The notes below the pieces were generated by a model. That model did not search any database. It was not told the DNA's origin and was given only the letters and a program-made list of their open reading frames with translations. From assembly GCA_043801445.1 (NCBI GenBank), contig JAZDMB010000046.1, positions 1 through 64,000 of the forward strand: a stretch of DNA of 64,000 nucleotides, read 5' to 3'. The DNA is from JAZDFP01 sp043801445 (lineage in GTDB: Bacteria; Planctomycetota; MHYJ01; JACQXL01). Positions 1 through 8,301 of this stretch are shown here, piece after piece (the first letter of the stretch is position 1; each line of letters opens with the position of its first letter). The position numbers and the translations under genes were made by a program.

Positions 1-72
1 TGATAAAGGGGGGTTGGGGGGATTGATTTATTCGTGCTATTCGTCCCATTCGTGATATTCGTGTTCTCTTTC

Positions 73-774
73 CTAATACCCTATCTGTCTGGTGACGGTC
101 ACTTGAATCGGGTCAGAAAACTTGCCGACCTGGCTATCGCCAATGCGGTAAATGGCTTTATAGTCCCAGACCTGCGAAGCCACCCCGGCCGGCACCGGGA
201 AGGTATCCAGATAATCCGGCTGGGTATCGGTGGCGAGGAAAACAAAGCCCTGTCCGTCCTTGCGGTCAACATAGATGTCAATGGAATCAGCCGGATCTTT
301 GGACCAGATAATCAACGGGCGTCCGGCGTCCAGACGGCTCTTCAGGAGCGGTTTCAGGTTGGGGATGTCAATCACCTGCTCGTCGCCGACGATGCCGAGG
401 TCTTCGCCGATACCCTGATTATAAACCGGATTGGCCTTAATGCGGGCGGCAAGGTTGCGGATACGGGTGAAAATCGCCTCAGCCACTAAAGTCGGGGCAG
501 GGGGCAGTGTCGGGGCAACGGGTAAAGGGCCCAGAGGCGTGCCGACCGGACCGTCGCGCAGGTAGTCCTTATACTTTGAGATGTTCTGCTTAACGGTCTT
601 ATACGCTTCCTGCATATCTATGATATAGTTGAACATCGTCGCGTCGTTGGTGACCGAGGTTACCTCAACCGGAGTAATGCCCAATGCCGTTGCATAGCCG
701 GTCAGTTTCAGGGCTAAATTGTCCAGAAAATTCGCCTTGGCCGCGTCGCTGTCAGGGATAAAATACTTCTTCAT
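73..774 (-). CDS. Conserved-type hypothetical protein, 233 aa
   Basis: I do not recognise a function. The N-terminal ~80 residues look helical, beginning MKKYFIPDSDAAKANFL. A proline-rich linker (about residues 83-100) follows, and then a C-terminal part with the beta-rich pattern of an Ig/Fn3-like module (LIIWSKDPADSIDIYVDRK). There is no signal peptide or membrane segment. I chose the internal ATG at 774 over the upstream ATG at 804 because AAAGGA lies about 8 bases before it and the sequence then begins with a typical start. A 21-bp minisatellite lies directly upstream. Similar short cytosolic proteins with this N-terminus are, from memory, common in environmental genomes as uncharacterised proteins; that is recollection, not a search. 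Confidence 0.75.
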   Translation of the reverse strand: MKKYFIPDSDAAKANFLDNLALKLTGYATALGITPVEVTSVTNDATMFNYIIDMQEAYKTVKQNISKYKDYLRDGPVGTPLGPLPVAPTLPPAPTLVAEAIFTRIRNLAARIKANPVYNQGIGEDLGIVGDEQVIDIPNLKPLLKSRLDAGRPLIIWSKDPADSIDIYVDRKDGQGFVFLATDTQPDYLDTFPVPAGVASQVWDYKAIYRIGDSQVGKFSDPIQVTVTRQIGY

Positions 775-1296
775 ATTTAAGTCCTTTCTTTTGTAACTAC
801 TCACGTAGGGACAACCTTTATGGTTGTTTGCCCTTTTTGGGCAGTGGATCAGTCATCCACTGGGTTCCGTGGGTCATCCACTGGGTTCCGTGGGTCATCC
901 ACTGGTTTCCGCGGGTCATCCACTGGTTTCCGCGGGTCATCCACTGGGTTCCGTGGGTCGTCTACTGGGCCCATGAAGTCATCTACTGGGTTCCGTGGGT
1001 CGTCCACTGGGTTCCGTGGGTTATCCACTGGTTTCCGCGGGTCATCCGTTCCCGCTTGGCAGTAAAAACACTGCATAACTGGTAGTAAGAACACTGCCAG
1101 TAAGGCGGGACGGAATTTATCCCACTGGGACTGTCGTTCCGCAGGGCGTATCAGTCATTCGTCAGAGCATACAAATCACCTCCTTTCCCTGTTATGTTAT
1201 CTCGTAGTCTACAAGGCGAGTCTCGGTAATTCGTCCACCGAATTACCGCACAGCAATTATTCTTGGCGCTTTTTTTTATCACTTCAGCAAGCAAGG
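775..1296. other. Gene-free stretch with minisatellite and repeat debris
   Basis: The first half is occupied by a 21-bp tandem repeat (852-1048). The rest holds a fragment of a GGGACGGAATTTATCCC-type interspersed repeat (about 1104-1130), a strong but orphan Shine-Dalgarno on the minus strand (AAAGGAGG, 1179-1187) followed by ATG-CTC-TGA (1165-1170), and one copy of a 36-bp direct repeat at 1284-1319. I see no convincing gene. Confidence 0.6.
852..1048. repeat. 21-bp minisatellite, about 9.4 units
   Basis: Nine full units plus a partial one start at 852, 873, 894, 915, 936, 957, 978, 999, 1020 and 1041. The unit is GTCATCCACTGG followed by GTTCCGTGG or TTTCCGCGG; the unit at 957 is the most divergent. 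Because 21 is a multiple of three, several frames stay open and would encode heptads, DDPRNPV/DDPRKPV on the minus strand (frame 849-1094, 81 aa) or STGFRGS and VIHWVPW on the plus strand. None of these frames has a convincing ribosome binding site, so I treat it as a repeat rather than a gene. Confidence 0.9.
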
Positions 1297-1319
1297 TTAA
1301 TCTCCTTTCTCCCCGCACT
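1284..1319. repeat. 36-bp direct repeat, copy 1
   Basis: Matches 2881-2916 at 33 of 36 positions by eye, in the same orientation. It overlaps the 3' end of the 518-aa gene. On the minus strand it contains GGAGAAAGGAGA, so it looks like a duplicated gene leader with a ribosome binding site but no gene following here. Confidence 0.7.
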
Positions 1320-2853
1320 TTGCCGTGATTTCGACCGAGTTATAGGATGAAATGGCCAGATGGAAGTTTAATTCGCCTTTATCTGAGGTGGTTTTGGTAA
1401 AAGTAGATAATTTTTCATCTTGCAGGCATTTATTGGTTATTAGATAAAAACTTGATATCGCCAGATTGGTCAGGGAAATTTCAGTGTCGCCGTAGCCCTC
1501 AAGTTCTATGGTAATCCGGCCGTTTTTATATATGGCATATCTTAAGAAGGCATTGTTAGAAACTTTTTTCAACCTTGGAACCGGACCGGGATTTGATAAG
1601 CCATGATGTAATTCTAACTTCCGGCCTACTCCGCAAAAGATATGCGGGTCAAAGAGAATCATATCTTCATTCCGGTCGTTTACGACTCTTTTGAGCGGAT
1701 AAGTAGTGGAGATTAATTTCTGTCCGGTGAGTTCCCGGTCAAATGTTAATATGATTTTATCACTGTCTTCTTTTTGACTCAATATCTTGAAGGGGGAAAC
1801 GTATTTATCGCGCAAGTCAAAAGGCTGGCCGTAGATAATAACACGGCTCCCCTCCACCAGCGAAGCAATATCCTGCAATGCCTTAATGCCCAGAGAACCG
1901 TCCGCAAAATTATTGCCGTGCAGAAACAAAATTTCCCGGCTGAATATTCCTTCTACAAAAAACCATCTGATTGCGACCAGATATTCCAGGGGACCCATAT
2001 TATACCGATCGAATTCTACGACGGATTTTCTTGCGGGACCGATAGGACAAGCGCTGGGCAGGATAGTCAGGTCGCCCAGCTGATAATACCTGTTCTTAAA
2101 TTCAGGAAATGAATCGTGGCAAACCCGGGCGATATGCACGCCAATCTTAGGTAGATAATCTACGGTAATTTTGTTCAATTTGTTATTCGGGAAATACATA
2201 TATCCAAAACTGTCTTCTTTTATCTGGAATCCGTATCGGCGCAGTTTTTCCAGCAGATTGAGATACGGCTCGGATTGTTCTTTTTCAGTCGGCGCAAGCC
2301 ACCGGGTCCCGCCATGTGCGTGAAGAACCGGAATAAAAACGTCCCGGTTTTCCAGGATGGTCTTGACCTGCTCGGCTTCCAATTCCAGTTGTTTTTTCGT
2401 TTCCGCATCGTGCCGCGCTTTCTCAATGAATTCAGGTTCCAGGTAATTCAAACAGTCCGGCTTTATCCCGAGATAGGTGGACCAGTTTTTGGCTCTCAGA
2501 AAATCCGCGATTTTTGAAATCTCCGGCGCGGGCAGGGACGGAACGTTAATGTCATCGATATCAAGCACCAGGTAAAAAGGCGCCACTACCAGGTTCAAAT
2601 CCTGCGGCAAACGCCCCAGGAAATGCATATAATGAACCATTAGGTCGTTATCCTGTAATAATTTTGCAATCTCAGGGACTGAGGCTTTATTATGGAGATT
2701 ACCCAGTGTCTTAATAGCCATACAGCGTACCTGCGGGTTTGTATCATAGAGTTGCCGGCGGGCAACGTTAACAGGATTATTATACCACATTATCCCCGCG
2801 GCGCTAATCACAGCGCAGGCAATACCGATAATAATCAGGATGGTTTTATTCAT
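1297..2853 (-). CDS. Membrane-anchored HEAT + polysaccharide-deacetylase-like protein
   Basis: 518 aa. Residues 5-23 form one membrane anchor or uncleaved signal. Residues about 30-75 are a PBS-lyase/HEAT-like repeat (NPQVRCMAIKTLGNLHNK). The middle (about 90-350) has the order of motifs seen in NodB/DUF2334-type deacetylases: an acidic LDIDDI motif after a strand (residues ~96-101), HAHGGT at ~178, and a late LHGNNFADGSLGIKAL segment. The assignment is by pattern only and no metal-binding triad can be proven. The C-terminal ~150 residues look beta-rich, as in a carbohydrate-binding domain. It would act outside the inner membrane on cell-surface glycan. No good Shine-Dalgarno precedes the ATG. 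The gene is bracketed by a 36-bp direct repeat. Confidence 0.6.
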   Translation of the reverse strand: MNKTILIIIGIACAVISAAGIMWYNNPVNVARRQLYDTNPQVRCMAIKTLGNLHNKASVPEIAKLLQDNDLMVHYMHFLGRLPQDLNLVVAPFYLVLDIDDINVPSLPAPEISKIADFLRAKNWSTYLGIKPDCLNYLEPEFIEKARHDAETKKQLELEAEQVKTILENRDVFIPVLHAHGGTRWLAPTEKEQSEPYLNLLEKLRRYGFQIKEDSFGYMYFPNNKLNKITVDYLPKIGVHIARVCHDSFPEFKNRYYQLGDLTILPSACPIGPARKSVVEFDRYNMGPLEYLVAIRWFFVEGIFSREILFLHGNNFADGSLGIKALQDIASLVEGSRVIIYGQPFDLRDKYVSPFKILSQKEDSDKIILTFDRELTGQKLISTTYPLKRVVNDRNEDMILFDPHIFCGVGRKLELHHGLSNPGPVPRLKKVSNNAFLRYAIYKNGRITIELEGYGDTEISLTNLAISSFYLITNKCLQDEKLSTFTKTTSDKGELNFHLAISSYNSVEITAKCGEKGD

Positions 2854-2880
2854 ATTATACGATTATTAATCTCTATCATA

Positions 2881-2916
2881 TCAGTAAGCAAGGTTAATAT
2901 CCTTTCTCCCCGAACT
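2881..2916. repeat. 36-bp direct repeat, copy 2
   Basis: Second copy of the repeat at 1284-1319, lying in the leader of the 518-aa gene. Just beyond it (about 2929-2950) is another orphan ribosome-binding-site-like stretch (AAAGAAAGGAGCG on the minus strand) with no start codon, as if a gene had been deleted. Confidence 0.7.
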
Positions 2917-2980
2917 TGCGAATCGCTCCTTTCTTTACTTGCTGTTAGATAACGGTCTTATGTCATAAGTGCCATTCCGG

Positions 2981-4417
2981 TTAGAATTTTACGTTAGTCC
3001 CAAAGACCACCATCTGCATTGAGTCAGCCGCTGCCTTGTAGGTGGCCGGGTCTGTGAAGAATTTGCCGCCGCTTAATATGCCATAACCCAAGGTAAATGA
3101 AACGCTCGGATTATACTGCAGGGTTAACAGCAGGTCAATTTCTGTGCCTAATTTGTCAGAGACACCGGTCATACCCGCGGGCTGGTCTGACAGCGTAAAC
3201 TTGCCTAACAGGAGTTTTACCTTGACTTCTTCAGGCGAACCGCGCTTGTCAATGTTAATCTTGGTGGTGATGCCTGATTCCACTTTAATTGCGGTATAGT
3301 TGCTGTCCAAATTCAAGCCAAAGACATTGTCTTCCAGAATCATAGTGGACTTGACGTTTTCCAGGGAGACGAAGTTGTTGTTCTTGGTGGCCGAGCCGCC
3401 GCCTGAAAGGAACCAGTATGATAAATCCACATAGGGTTTTAACGAATGCTGGATGTCGTATTTTGCGCCAGCCCGATAAGCCGAAGCAGATTGCTTCACA
3501 CCCTTCATTGCATCGCCGGTCTGGTTGTAGTATTCGGTATAAAGACCTAAATTGGGTATTATGCCGTTGTCAACAGCGCCCAGACCGATGGTCTGGATTT
3601 TCATATCGGTCTTGGGATTATTGAGTTGGGTCAGAAGGGCATTGAATAATATCTGCTGGTCATTCAGTTTATACCAGACAATGGCGCCATCCAGCGAGGT
3701 GTCATTATGTAACTGGTCCAAGCCCGTGGCGGTCTCAGAAATCTTGCCGACAAAGAGCATTTCCTGATGGTTGCTGTTCTTGAGTGAGCCGTAATCAAAA
3801 CAAAATCCGCCGAATTCGCCGGCACTCTTGCTCCGGTTCCATTTGGCCGTGTTGGGGTTGACCTGGGTCAGGTACCCGTTCATTCCGTTGGGGCTGGCAT
3901 AGCCGGTATCCAGGAAGAAAGCCCCTTCGCCATCACGTAGGGTGGCTTTGAGATTCTGCAAGCCATAGGTGAAGTTGAGGTCCTGGACGATGAATTTTTC
4001 GAATTTGACGTATGCTTGTTTAATATCCGCGCTAATATTATTACCGCCAAAGAAATCCACATTGACGGCCGTGCCCACGTCGGCATCGAGGCGTTTATTC
4101 TGCAACTGAATGAGCCCGGTGATTTTGTCTCCTACATCAATTCCTACATTGAGCGTAATTAACGGTGACCAGATAGTATCGCCATCCTGACTGGCCGGAC
4201 CCGGAACTCCATCAAGGATGCTGTTAACCCCGGGATCTCTGAAGACCATGGGTATTTCCATCTCGCCAGAGACCTTGATTTGCTTGGCGCTGGTGGTGGT
4301 CTGGTCTGTTACAACCTGACCGGCATTAAGCAGTCCCGCCTGACCCTGCCATTCGGGCAGGCTGACAGCCGCAATGACAAATGCCACAACGACCAGCATA
4401 AGTCCTATTTTCTTCAT
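2981..4417 (-). CDS. Outer-membrane beta-barrel (porin-like) protein
   Basis: 478 aa with a clear Sec signal peptide (MKKIGLMLVVVAFVIAAVSL) cleaved around residues 20-27. The rest is alternating hydrophobic/polar strands of beta-barrel type, such as SPLITLNVGIDVGDKITGLI, and ends in phenylalanine (VVFGTNVKF), the classic C-terminal signature of outer-membrane barrels. It resembles alginate-export or phosphate-selective porin-like proteins, but the substrate cannot be told. AAAGGAG lies 6-7 bases before the ATG. The presence of such a protein supports a diderm host. Confidence 0.75.
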   Translation of the reverse strand: MKKIGLMLVVVAFVIAAVSLPEWQGQAGLLNAGQVVTDQTTTSAKQIKVSGEMEIPMVFRDPGVNSILDGVPGPASQDGDTIWSPLITLNVGIDVGDKITGLIQLQNKRLDADVGTAVNVDFFGGNNISADIKQAYVKFEKFIVQDLNFTYGLQNLKATLRDGEGAFFLDTGYASPNGMNGYLTQVNPNTAKWNRSKSAGEFGGFCFDYGSLKNSNHQEMLFVGKISETATGLDQLHNDTSLDGAIVWYKLNDQQILFNALLTQLNNPKTDMKIQTIGLGAVDNGIIPNLGLYTEYYNQTGDAMKGVKQSASAYRAGAKYDIQHSLKPYVDLSYWFLSGGGSATKNNNFVSLENVKSTMILEDNVFGLNLDSNYTAIKVESGITTKINIDKRGSPEEVKVKLLLGKFTLSDQPAGMTGVSDKLGTEIDLLLTLQYNPSVSFTLGYGILSGGKFFTDPATYKAAADSMQMVVFGTNVKF

Positions 4418-4438
4418 ATCCGCTCCTTTCTTTTTGCG

Positions 4439-4458
4439 CCTGCCTGCCGGCAGGCAGG
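4439..4458. repeat. Perfect 20-bp palindrome (REP-like)
   Basis: CCTGCCTGCCGGCAGGCAGG, a perfect palindrome abutting the stop codon of the PAP2 gene. It belongs to the CCTGCC...GGCAGG repeat class scattered through the window and could act as a terminator or mRNA-protecting hairpin. Confidence 0.7.
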
Positions 4459-5331
4459 TCAGAATTCTGTTTTTATCCCTATGCCGAGGAAGTTTTCATT
4501 AGTAATCGGTCCGAGGAAAATATTATTTTTAGGGGTTTGGTCCAATTCCGCTATGGCTGTTCCAATGGCTGTGCCGATGAGCGCGCTTACCCAGACATCC
4601 GATAGCCAATGGTCATCGCGATATACCCTGGCAAACGCCACCAAACCGGCCGTTGAGTAAGACATTATCGCAACGGTGGGGCTTTCAGTCCGGCTGGCGA
4701 TTACTGATGCCCCTGCAAATGCGGTGACGGTATGATTGGAAGTATAAGGGTATTTATTGGTCCCCTCGGACGGTTTGAGATTAGGCTGGGATTGGTAGTT
4801 TCTGTTCAGGCATTTCAGCCCGTTAGAGGCCTTATTGGCCAGGAATGCTGCTTCAGCCACCAAGAACGACGTATCGGCCAGATAGTAATTGCCGGCATGA
4901 TTAGCCGCCCCGGCCGCGCCCAGCGAGATATATATAACGGCGTTTTTGTCTCCAAAAGTCATAGCAACGTCAGTCATGACATTCATTGTATTATTACTGC
5001 TGCTTGTAACATAGCGGCGGACAGGCCGGTCTACCAAGGTGAGAACCGCTGTGGAGCCGACAGCTGCGCCGAGATATTGAACATCAGTATAATCCCGCTT
5101 TGCCCCGAAGTAATTCCCGACATTCGTCGGGGCAGGCGGGACGGAGTTTATCCCGCTTCGGCGGGACTGCGGCTTCGCCGGCGTCGGCTTCGTGTCAGCA
5201 GTATCGTGCGCAACTGGCTTGGGATAATCAGATAGCCGGGCGTGTGGCGCTGTCTGGCAGCCAATGAACGTTGAAAAAGATATCAGTAGAACGCTTATAA
5301 TTATGGACTTAATTTGCTGAATTAAACGCAT
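4459..5331 (-). CDS. PAP2-family phosphatase, lipoprotein
   Basis: 290 aa from the chosen start. A lipoprotein signal with lipobox FIGC follows residues MRLIQQIKSIIISVLLISFS. The linker is disordered and proline-rich, then the PAP2 core follows with SNHTVTAFAGA (motif C2, His catalytic acid) and ARVYRDDHWLSDV (motif C3, nucleophilic His and Asp). Family members dephosphorylate lipid phosphates such as undecaprenyl-PP or phosphatidate; the substrate here is unknown. The frame stays open upstream to 5457, but that part translates a REP palindrome (5347-5402), so I start at ATG 5331. The linker around 5110-5175 contains another repeat fragment (GGACGGAGTTTATCCCGC). Confidence 0.75.
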   Translation of the reverse strand: MRLIQQIKSIIISVLLISFSTFIGCQTAPHARLSDYPKPVAHDTADTKPTPAKPQSRRSGINSVPPAPTNVGNYFGAKRDYTDVQYLGAAVGSTAVLTLVDRPVRRYVTSSSNNTMNVMTDVAMTFGDKNAVIYISLGAAGAANHAGNYYLADTSFLVAEAAFLANKASNGLKCLNRNYQSQPNLKPSEGTNKYPYTSNHTVTAFAGASVIASRTESPTVAIMSYSTAGLVAFARVYRDDHWLSDVWVSALIGTAIGTAIAELDQTPKNNIFLGPITNENFLGIGIKTEF

Positions 5332-5346
5332 ATAATATTTCCGCAT

Positions 5347-5402
5347 ACCTGCCCGACTGATACCCCCGCCAGAACGACTCTGTCGGGCTGGGGTCAGGCG
5401 GG
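5347..5402. repeat. REP-like palindrome upstream of the PAP2 gene
   Basis: ACCTGCCCGACTGA ... GGTCAGGCGGG with an inner palindrome (CGACTCTGTCGGG). It is one of about a dozen copies of the CCTGCCCGAC/GTCAGGCGGG family in the window. It lies in frame with the PAP2 gene and artificially extends its reading frame. Confidence 0.7.
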
Positions 5403-5487
5403 GATTACGGTGACGCCCTCTCCCGATTATCGGGATAAACTCCGGCGGGTAAACCATACCGAATTAGCGCCCCGAATTATCACATTA

Positions 5488-6903
5488 TTATTTATTCGTC
5501 GCATATTTCAGGTCACCATTGATGCTATCATAATAACTGATATGCACTTTATTATTAGAGTCAATCGCAATTGAGGTGTAGTCCCCAACATCGCCTGTGG
5601 AATCAATGGTGGAACAGATCCATGAACCAGTAGCATTGGTCGCATATTTCAGGTCGCTATTGGTGCTATCATAATAACTGATATGCACTTTATTATTAGA
5701 GTCAATCGCAATGGAGGTGTAACCTCCAACACGGTCTGCAGAATCAAGGGTGGAACAGACCCATACGCCGGAGGCATTGGTCGCATATTTCAGGTCACCA
5801 TTGGTGTAATCCCAATAACTGATATGCACCTTGTTAGACGAGTCAATGGCAATGGAGGTGTAACCTCCAACACATCCTGTAGAATCAAGGGTGGAACAGA
5901 CCCATACGCCGGAGGCGTTGGTCGCATATTTCAGTTTGCCATTGATGCCATCATTGCCGTAATCCCAATAACTGATATGCATCTTATTATTAGAATCAAT
6001 CGCAATGGAGGTGTGAAACGCAAAACTGATTGCAGAATCAACGGTAATTATAACCCAGCCACCTGTGATATTTGTCGCATATGCCAGATTAGTGTTTTCA
6101 TCACCATAACTGATATGTACCTGGGTTGGGGCCGTGCCGGTCACGGCAATAGATGGCCAGTTCCCAGCACCGCCTGTATTAGTAATGCTAGTTGTAACCC
6201 AGACACCTGATTCATTGGTCGTATATTTCGGGGCACCGCCGTAATGACTGATATGCGCCTTGTTATTAGAGTCAAGGGCAATGGAGCAGTCATTACCGGC
6301 GCCGACGGCGACATCAGCGATAGTTATAACCCAGTTACCTGTGATATTGGTCGCATAGCTTAGGCCATAAGACTGGCTATTACGATAACAGATATGCGGT
6401 TTATTATTCGCGTCAATGGCAATGGAGCTGTTATAATCAAGATTGGTTGCAAGGGTAGAACATATCCATGAGGTAGTAGTAAAATTCCAGACTACGCCTT
6501 GTGTTGTGCCAACAGTATTTTTGGAGTTAATCCGCCAGTAATAAATCGTGTTAGAACTCAATGCTGCCGGATTATAACTTGTTATGGGTGTATTAATAAC
6601 AGGAGACCACCCGGTAGTTGTCAGACCGAAATAGACATCATAACTTGTCGCGCCACTGGCTGATGCCCAAGAAATCTGGGTAGTAGTAATAACATTTATT
6701 GCATTATTTGCCGGATTCGGCGAGGTTACCTGAGCAGGAGGTGTAGGAAGTGTGGACGCGCTACTGCCACTGCTACCACCGCCTCCGCCACAGCCGATAT
6801 AGCTAAAAGATGTTGCCAACACCGCCAAGAACCCCGCTATAAGTAGCGGGACTCCGTTGCGACTCCGCAGGACCGCCAGCATAATGTATGCACGGTTTTT
6901 CAT
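5488..6903 (-). CDS. Lipoprotein with Fn3-like domain and predicted 7-bladed propeller
   Basis: 471 aa. The lipobox is YIGC followed by a Gly/Ser tether (GGGGGSSGSSAS). Residues ~57-145 are an Fn3-like domain (PANNAINVITTTQISWASAS). From ~150 to the end are seven copies of a ~43-residue repeat with consensus TSIAIDSNNKVHISYYD..NGDLKYATN.SG.WVCSTLDS. The last four are so similar that the DNA at about 5500-5960 is a ~129-bp tandem repeat. Seven such four-strand units suggest a closed beta-propeller on the cell surface; this is inference from repeat number. AAGGAG precedes the ATG. Part of the signal peptide (RSRNGVPLLI) is encoded by a short interspersed palindrome. Confidence 0.75.
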   Translation of the reverse strand: MKNRAYIMLAVLRSRNGVPLLIAGFLAVLATSFSYIGCGGGGGSSGSSASTLPTPPAQVTSPNPANNAINVITTTQISWASASGATSYDVYFGLTTTGWSPVINTPITSYNPAALSSNTIYYWRINSKNTVGTTQGVVWNFTTTSWICSTLATNLDYNSSIAIDANNKPHICYRNSQSYGLSYATNITGNWVITIADVAVGAGNDCSIALDSNNKAHISHYGGAPKYTTNESGVWVTTSITNTGGAGNWPSIAVTGTAPTQVHISYGDENTNLAYATNITGGWVIITVDSAISFAFHTSIAIDSNNKMHISYWDYGNDGINGKLKYATNASGVWVCSTLDSTGCVGGYTSIAIDSSNKVHISYWDYTNGDLKYATNASGVWVCSTLDSADRVGGYTSIAIDSNNKVHISYYDSTNSDLKYATNATGSWICSTIDSTGDVGDYTSIAIDSNNKVHISYYDSINGDLKYATNK

Positions 6904-6948
6904 AGATGTCTCCTTTCTTCCCCGACGTTATGTCGGGACGGTCTCATA

Positions 6949-7614
6949 TTAACTTTGTTTTGGCAATTCGTCCGAATTCCCAGAATTATTCGGTGTAAGA
7001 ATACCGCCGGAGACGACGAAGCGAATTGCCTCGTCCACCGTCATATTTAGTTTGATAACTTCATCTTCGGGAACCATTATAGTCCAACCGGTAAAAGGTG
7101 TTGGTGAACTGGGGATAAATACGGTAACACATTGTTTGCCTGTCACATTCCTTATCTCTGACAACCCTTCTGAGGTGATAAATCCGATTGCGTAAATCCC
7201 CGGTCTTGGGTATTGGATGGAAACAACCGACTTGAAGGCGGCTTTTTTCTTATCACCTACGAACAGGTCTATAAGTTGTTTGGCATACGGATAGATAAGA
7301 CTGACTATGGGTATTTTCTGGAGGACGTTCTTCTCCAATATTCCAAAAATACGCCGTCCTACAAATGTTGCGGTTATATAGCCGACTATAAAAATAATGC
7401 CCAGTGCCAGAGGGAACCCGATAAGCGGTTTCAGAAACGTTGCATATTCATTTAGATTAATACCGGCTACTTGTAGCACTGCCAGAACCAATCCGCCCAG
7501 GGGCTGGGCAATATTGTTGCTCAAGAACCGAAATGCCAGCAAAAGAAGAAATATGGTAATCAGGGTAGGCAGGAGTAAGATAATGCCTGTAATAAATATT
7601 TTCTTGAGATTCAT
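6949..7614 (-). CDS. DUF502 family membrane protein
   Basis: 221 aa, typical length. Two hydrophobic stretches (residues ~8-35 and ~60-88) are followed by a soluble domain containing the family-typical IPIVSLIYPYAKQ and GIYAIGFITSEG segments. DUF502 proteins are inner-membrane proteins of unknown role found widely in bacteria. It opens a run of mostly tiny membrane proteins on the same strand. The C-terminus is Ser/Asn rich. Confidence 0.85.
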   Translation of the reverse strand: MNLKKIFITGIILLLPTLITIFLLLLAFRFLSNNIAQPLGGLVLAVLQVAGINLNEYATFLKPLIGFPLALGIIFIVGYITATFVGRRIFGILEKNVLQKIPIVSLIYPYAKQLIDLFVGDKKKAAFKSVVSIQYPRPGIYAIGFITSEGLSEIRNVTGKQCVTVFIPSSPTPFTGWTIMVPEDEVIKLNMTVDEAIRFVVSGGILTPNNSGNSDELPKQS

Positions 7615-7641
7615 ATAAATTAGCTCTTTTCCGCCCCAGAA

Positions 7642-7842
7642 TTAGAACCTTATGGATTGGACTTTTATGTCAAAATACCAGAATAAAACACAGAGACAAC
7701 CCATAACCAGGGTATATACCAGATAGAAGTTAATATCGGATTTCTGTATTATTCGTAAAGCCCGGCATAAAAAACATAGCCCGCCCATAACTATGAAATA
7801 TGCCAGCCATAAAATAATACCATATTTCTCTATCATTATCAT
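7642..7842 (-). CDS. Small two-helix membrane protein, 66 aa
   Basis: Two hydrophobic helices (about residues 8-26 and 39-57) separated by a basic/polar loop. Its ATG overlaps the TGA of the upstream 50-aa gene (ATGA), suggesting translational coupling. I recognise no family. The window shows several proteins of this kind in a row. Confidence 0.6.
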   Translation of the reverse strand: MIMIEKYGIILWLAYFIVMGGLCFLCRALRIIQKSDINFYLVYTLVMGCLCVLFWYFDIKVQSIRF

Positions 7843-7991
7843 TCATACAATTCACCCATTAAAGCAATGGGACATAACATAATACCCCTAATAAAACTTT
7901 TTACTACGTTATGACCCCGGTGTATGGAAATCAATGCTGCCACTATCCCACAAACCGCCCATAGTATTATAATGTAAATATAATCACTCAT
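7839..7991 (-). CDS. Small membrane protein, 50 aa
   Basis: MSDYIYIIILWAVCGIVAAL begins one strong membrane helix. A charged segment (SIHRGHNVVKSF) and a second short hydrophobic stretch follow. I start at ATG 7991. The frame extends 21 codons further, to 8054, but that extension is translation of a palindromic insertion element (8003-8111), not native protein. The stop overlaps the next start (ATGA). Confidence 0.55.
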   Translation of the reverse strand: MSDYIYIIILWAVCGIVAALISIHRGHNVVKSFIRGIMLCPIALMGELYE

Positions 7992-8002
7992 TTTCCAGCC
8001 TG

Positions 8003-8111
8003 CCCCGTTAGAAATGTTCGCCCAAACAGTTCTGAAACTATCCGCATATCTCATTATCTATTGATACTATCATTTCTAACGGGCTGGGAAGCATCAAAAA
8101 CTTGCTACTGC
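8003..8111. mobile_element. CCCCGTTAGAA palindromic element, long form, copy 1
   Basis: Left arm CCCCGTTAGAAATG (8003-8016) and right arm CATTTCTAACGGGC (8071-8084) are inverted copies. The tail ends CTTGCTACTGC (8101-8111), as in the copies at 17430-17540 and 28498-28602. It sits between two tiny genes, reaching the 5' end of one and coming to within 2 bases of the stop codon of the next. Confidence 0.8.
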
Positions 8112-8112
8112 A

Positions 8113-8274
8113 TCACATTACTCTTCCATTTCCGCTTTTCACGAACTTCGCTACTATCTTAGACATTATAGAAATTCCCAAAGCCAGTATGGACAGGATT
8201 ATAAATACACACACCCATCTGATAATTAACGTTGCCCAGACATAATACCAGTTAACAGAACCATCTGGATTCAT
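8113..8274 (-). CDS. Small membrane protein, 53 aa
   Basis: ATG 8274 is preceded by GGAGG (about 10 bases upstream), one of the better ribosome binding sites here. The protein starts MNPDGSVNWYYVWATLIIRW, has one long hydrophobic helix (about residues 12-36), and ends in a basic tail (SKIVAKFVKSGNGRVM). There is no recognisable family. It is shorter than the usual ORF cut-off, so it is easily missed. Its stop lies at the edge of a palindromic element. Confidence 0.6.
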   Translation of the reverse strand: MNPDGSVNWYYVWATLIIRWVCVFIILSILALGISIMSKIVAKFVKSGNGRVM

Positions 8275-8301
8275 TTTTGTTTATCCTCCATTCGCTGAAG
8301 A

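Noticed and set aside
34..489. 151-codon plus-strand open frame
   Set aside because: It lies antisense to the 233-aa gene, has no ribosome binding site, and its translation shows no domain; it is a shadow.
852..1048. CRISPR array
   Set aside because: Units are contiguous with no spacers and only 21 bp long, and no cas genes are present.
820..1094. Three ~80-codon open frames across the 21-bp array
   Set aside because: Open only because the period is a multiple of three; no ribosome binding site or conserved flanking sequence.
1165..1190. Minigene ATG-CTC-TGA behind a strong Shine-Dalgarno (minus strand)
   Set aside because: A two-codon product has no plausible function here; more likely the remnant leader of a lost gene.
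4732..5235. 167-codon plus-strand frame
   Set aside because: Antisense to the PAP2 lipoprotein core, whose catalytic motifs are clear on the minus strand.
5683..6210. 175-codon plus-strand frame with repeats
   Set aside because: Antisense reading of the propeller repeats; its repetitive look is inherited from the real gene.
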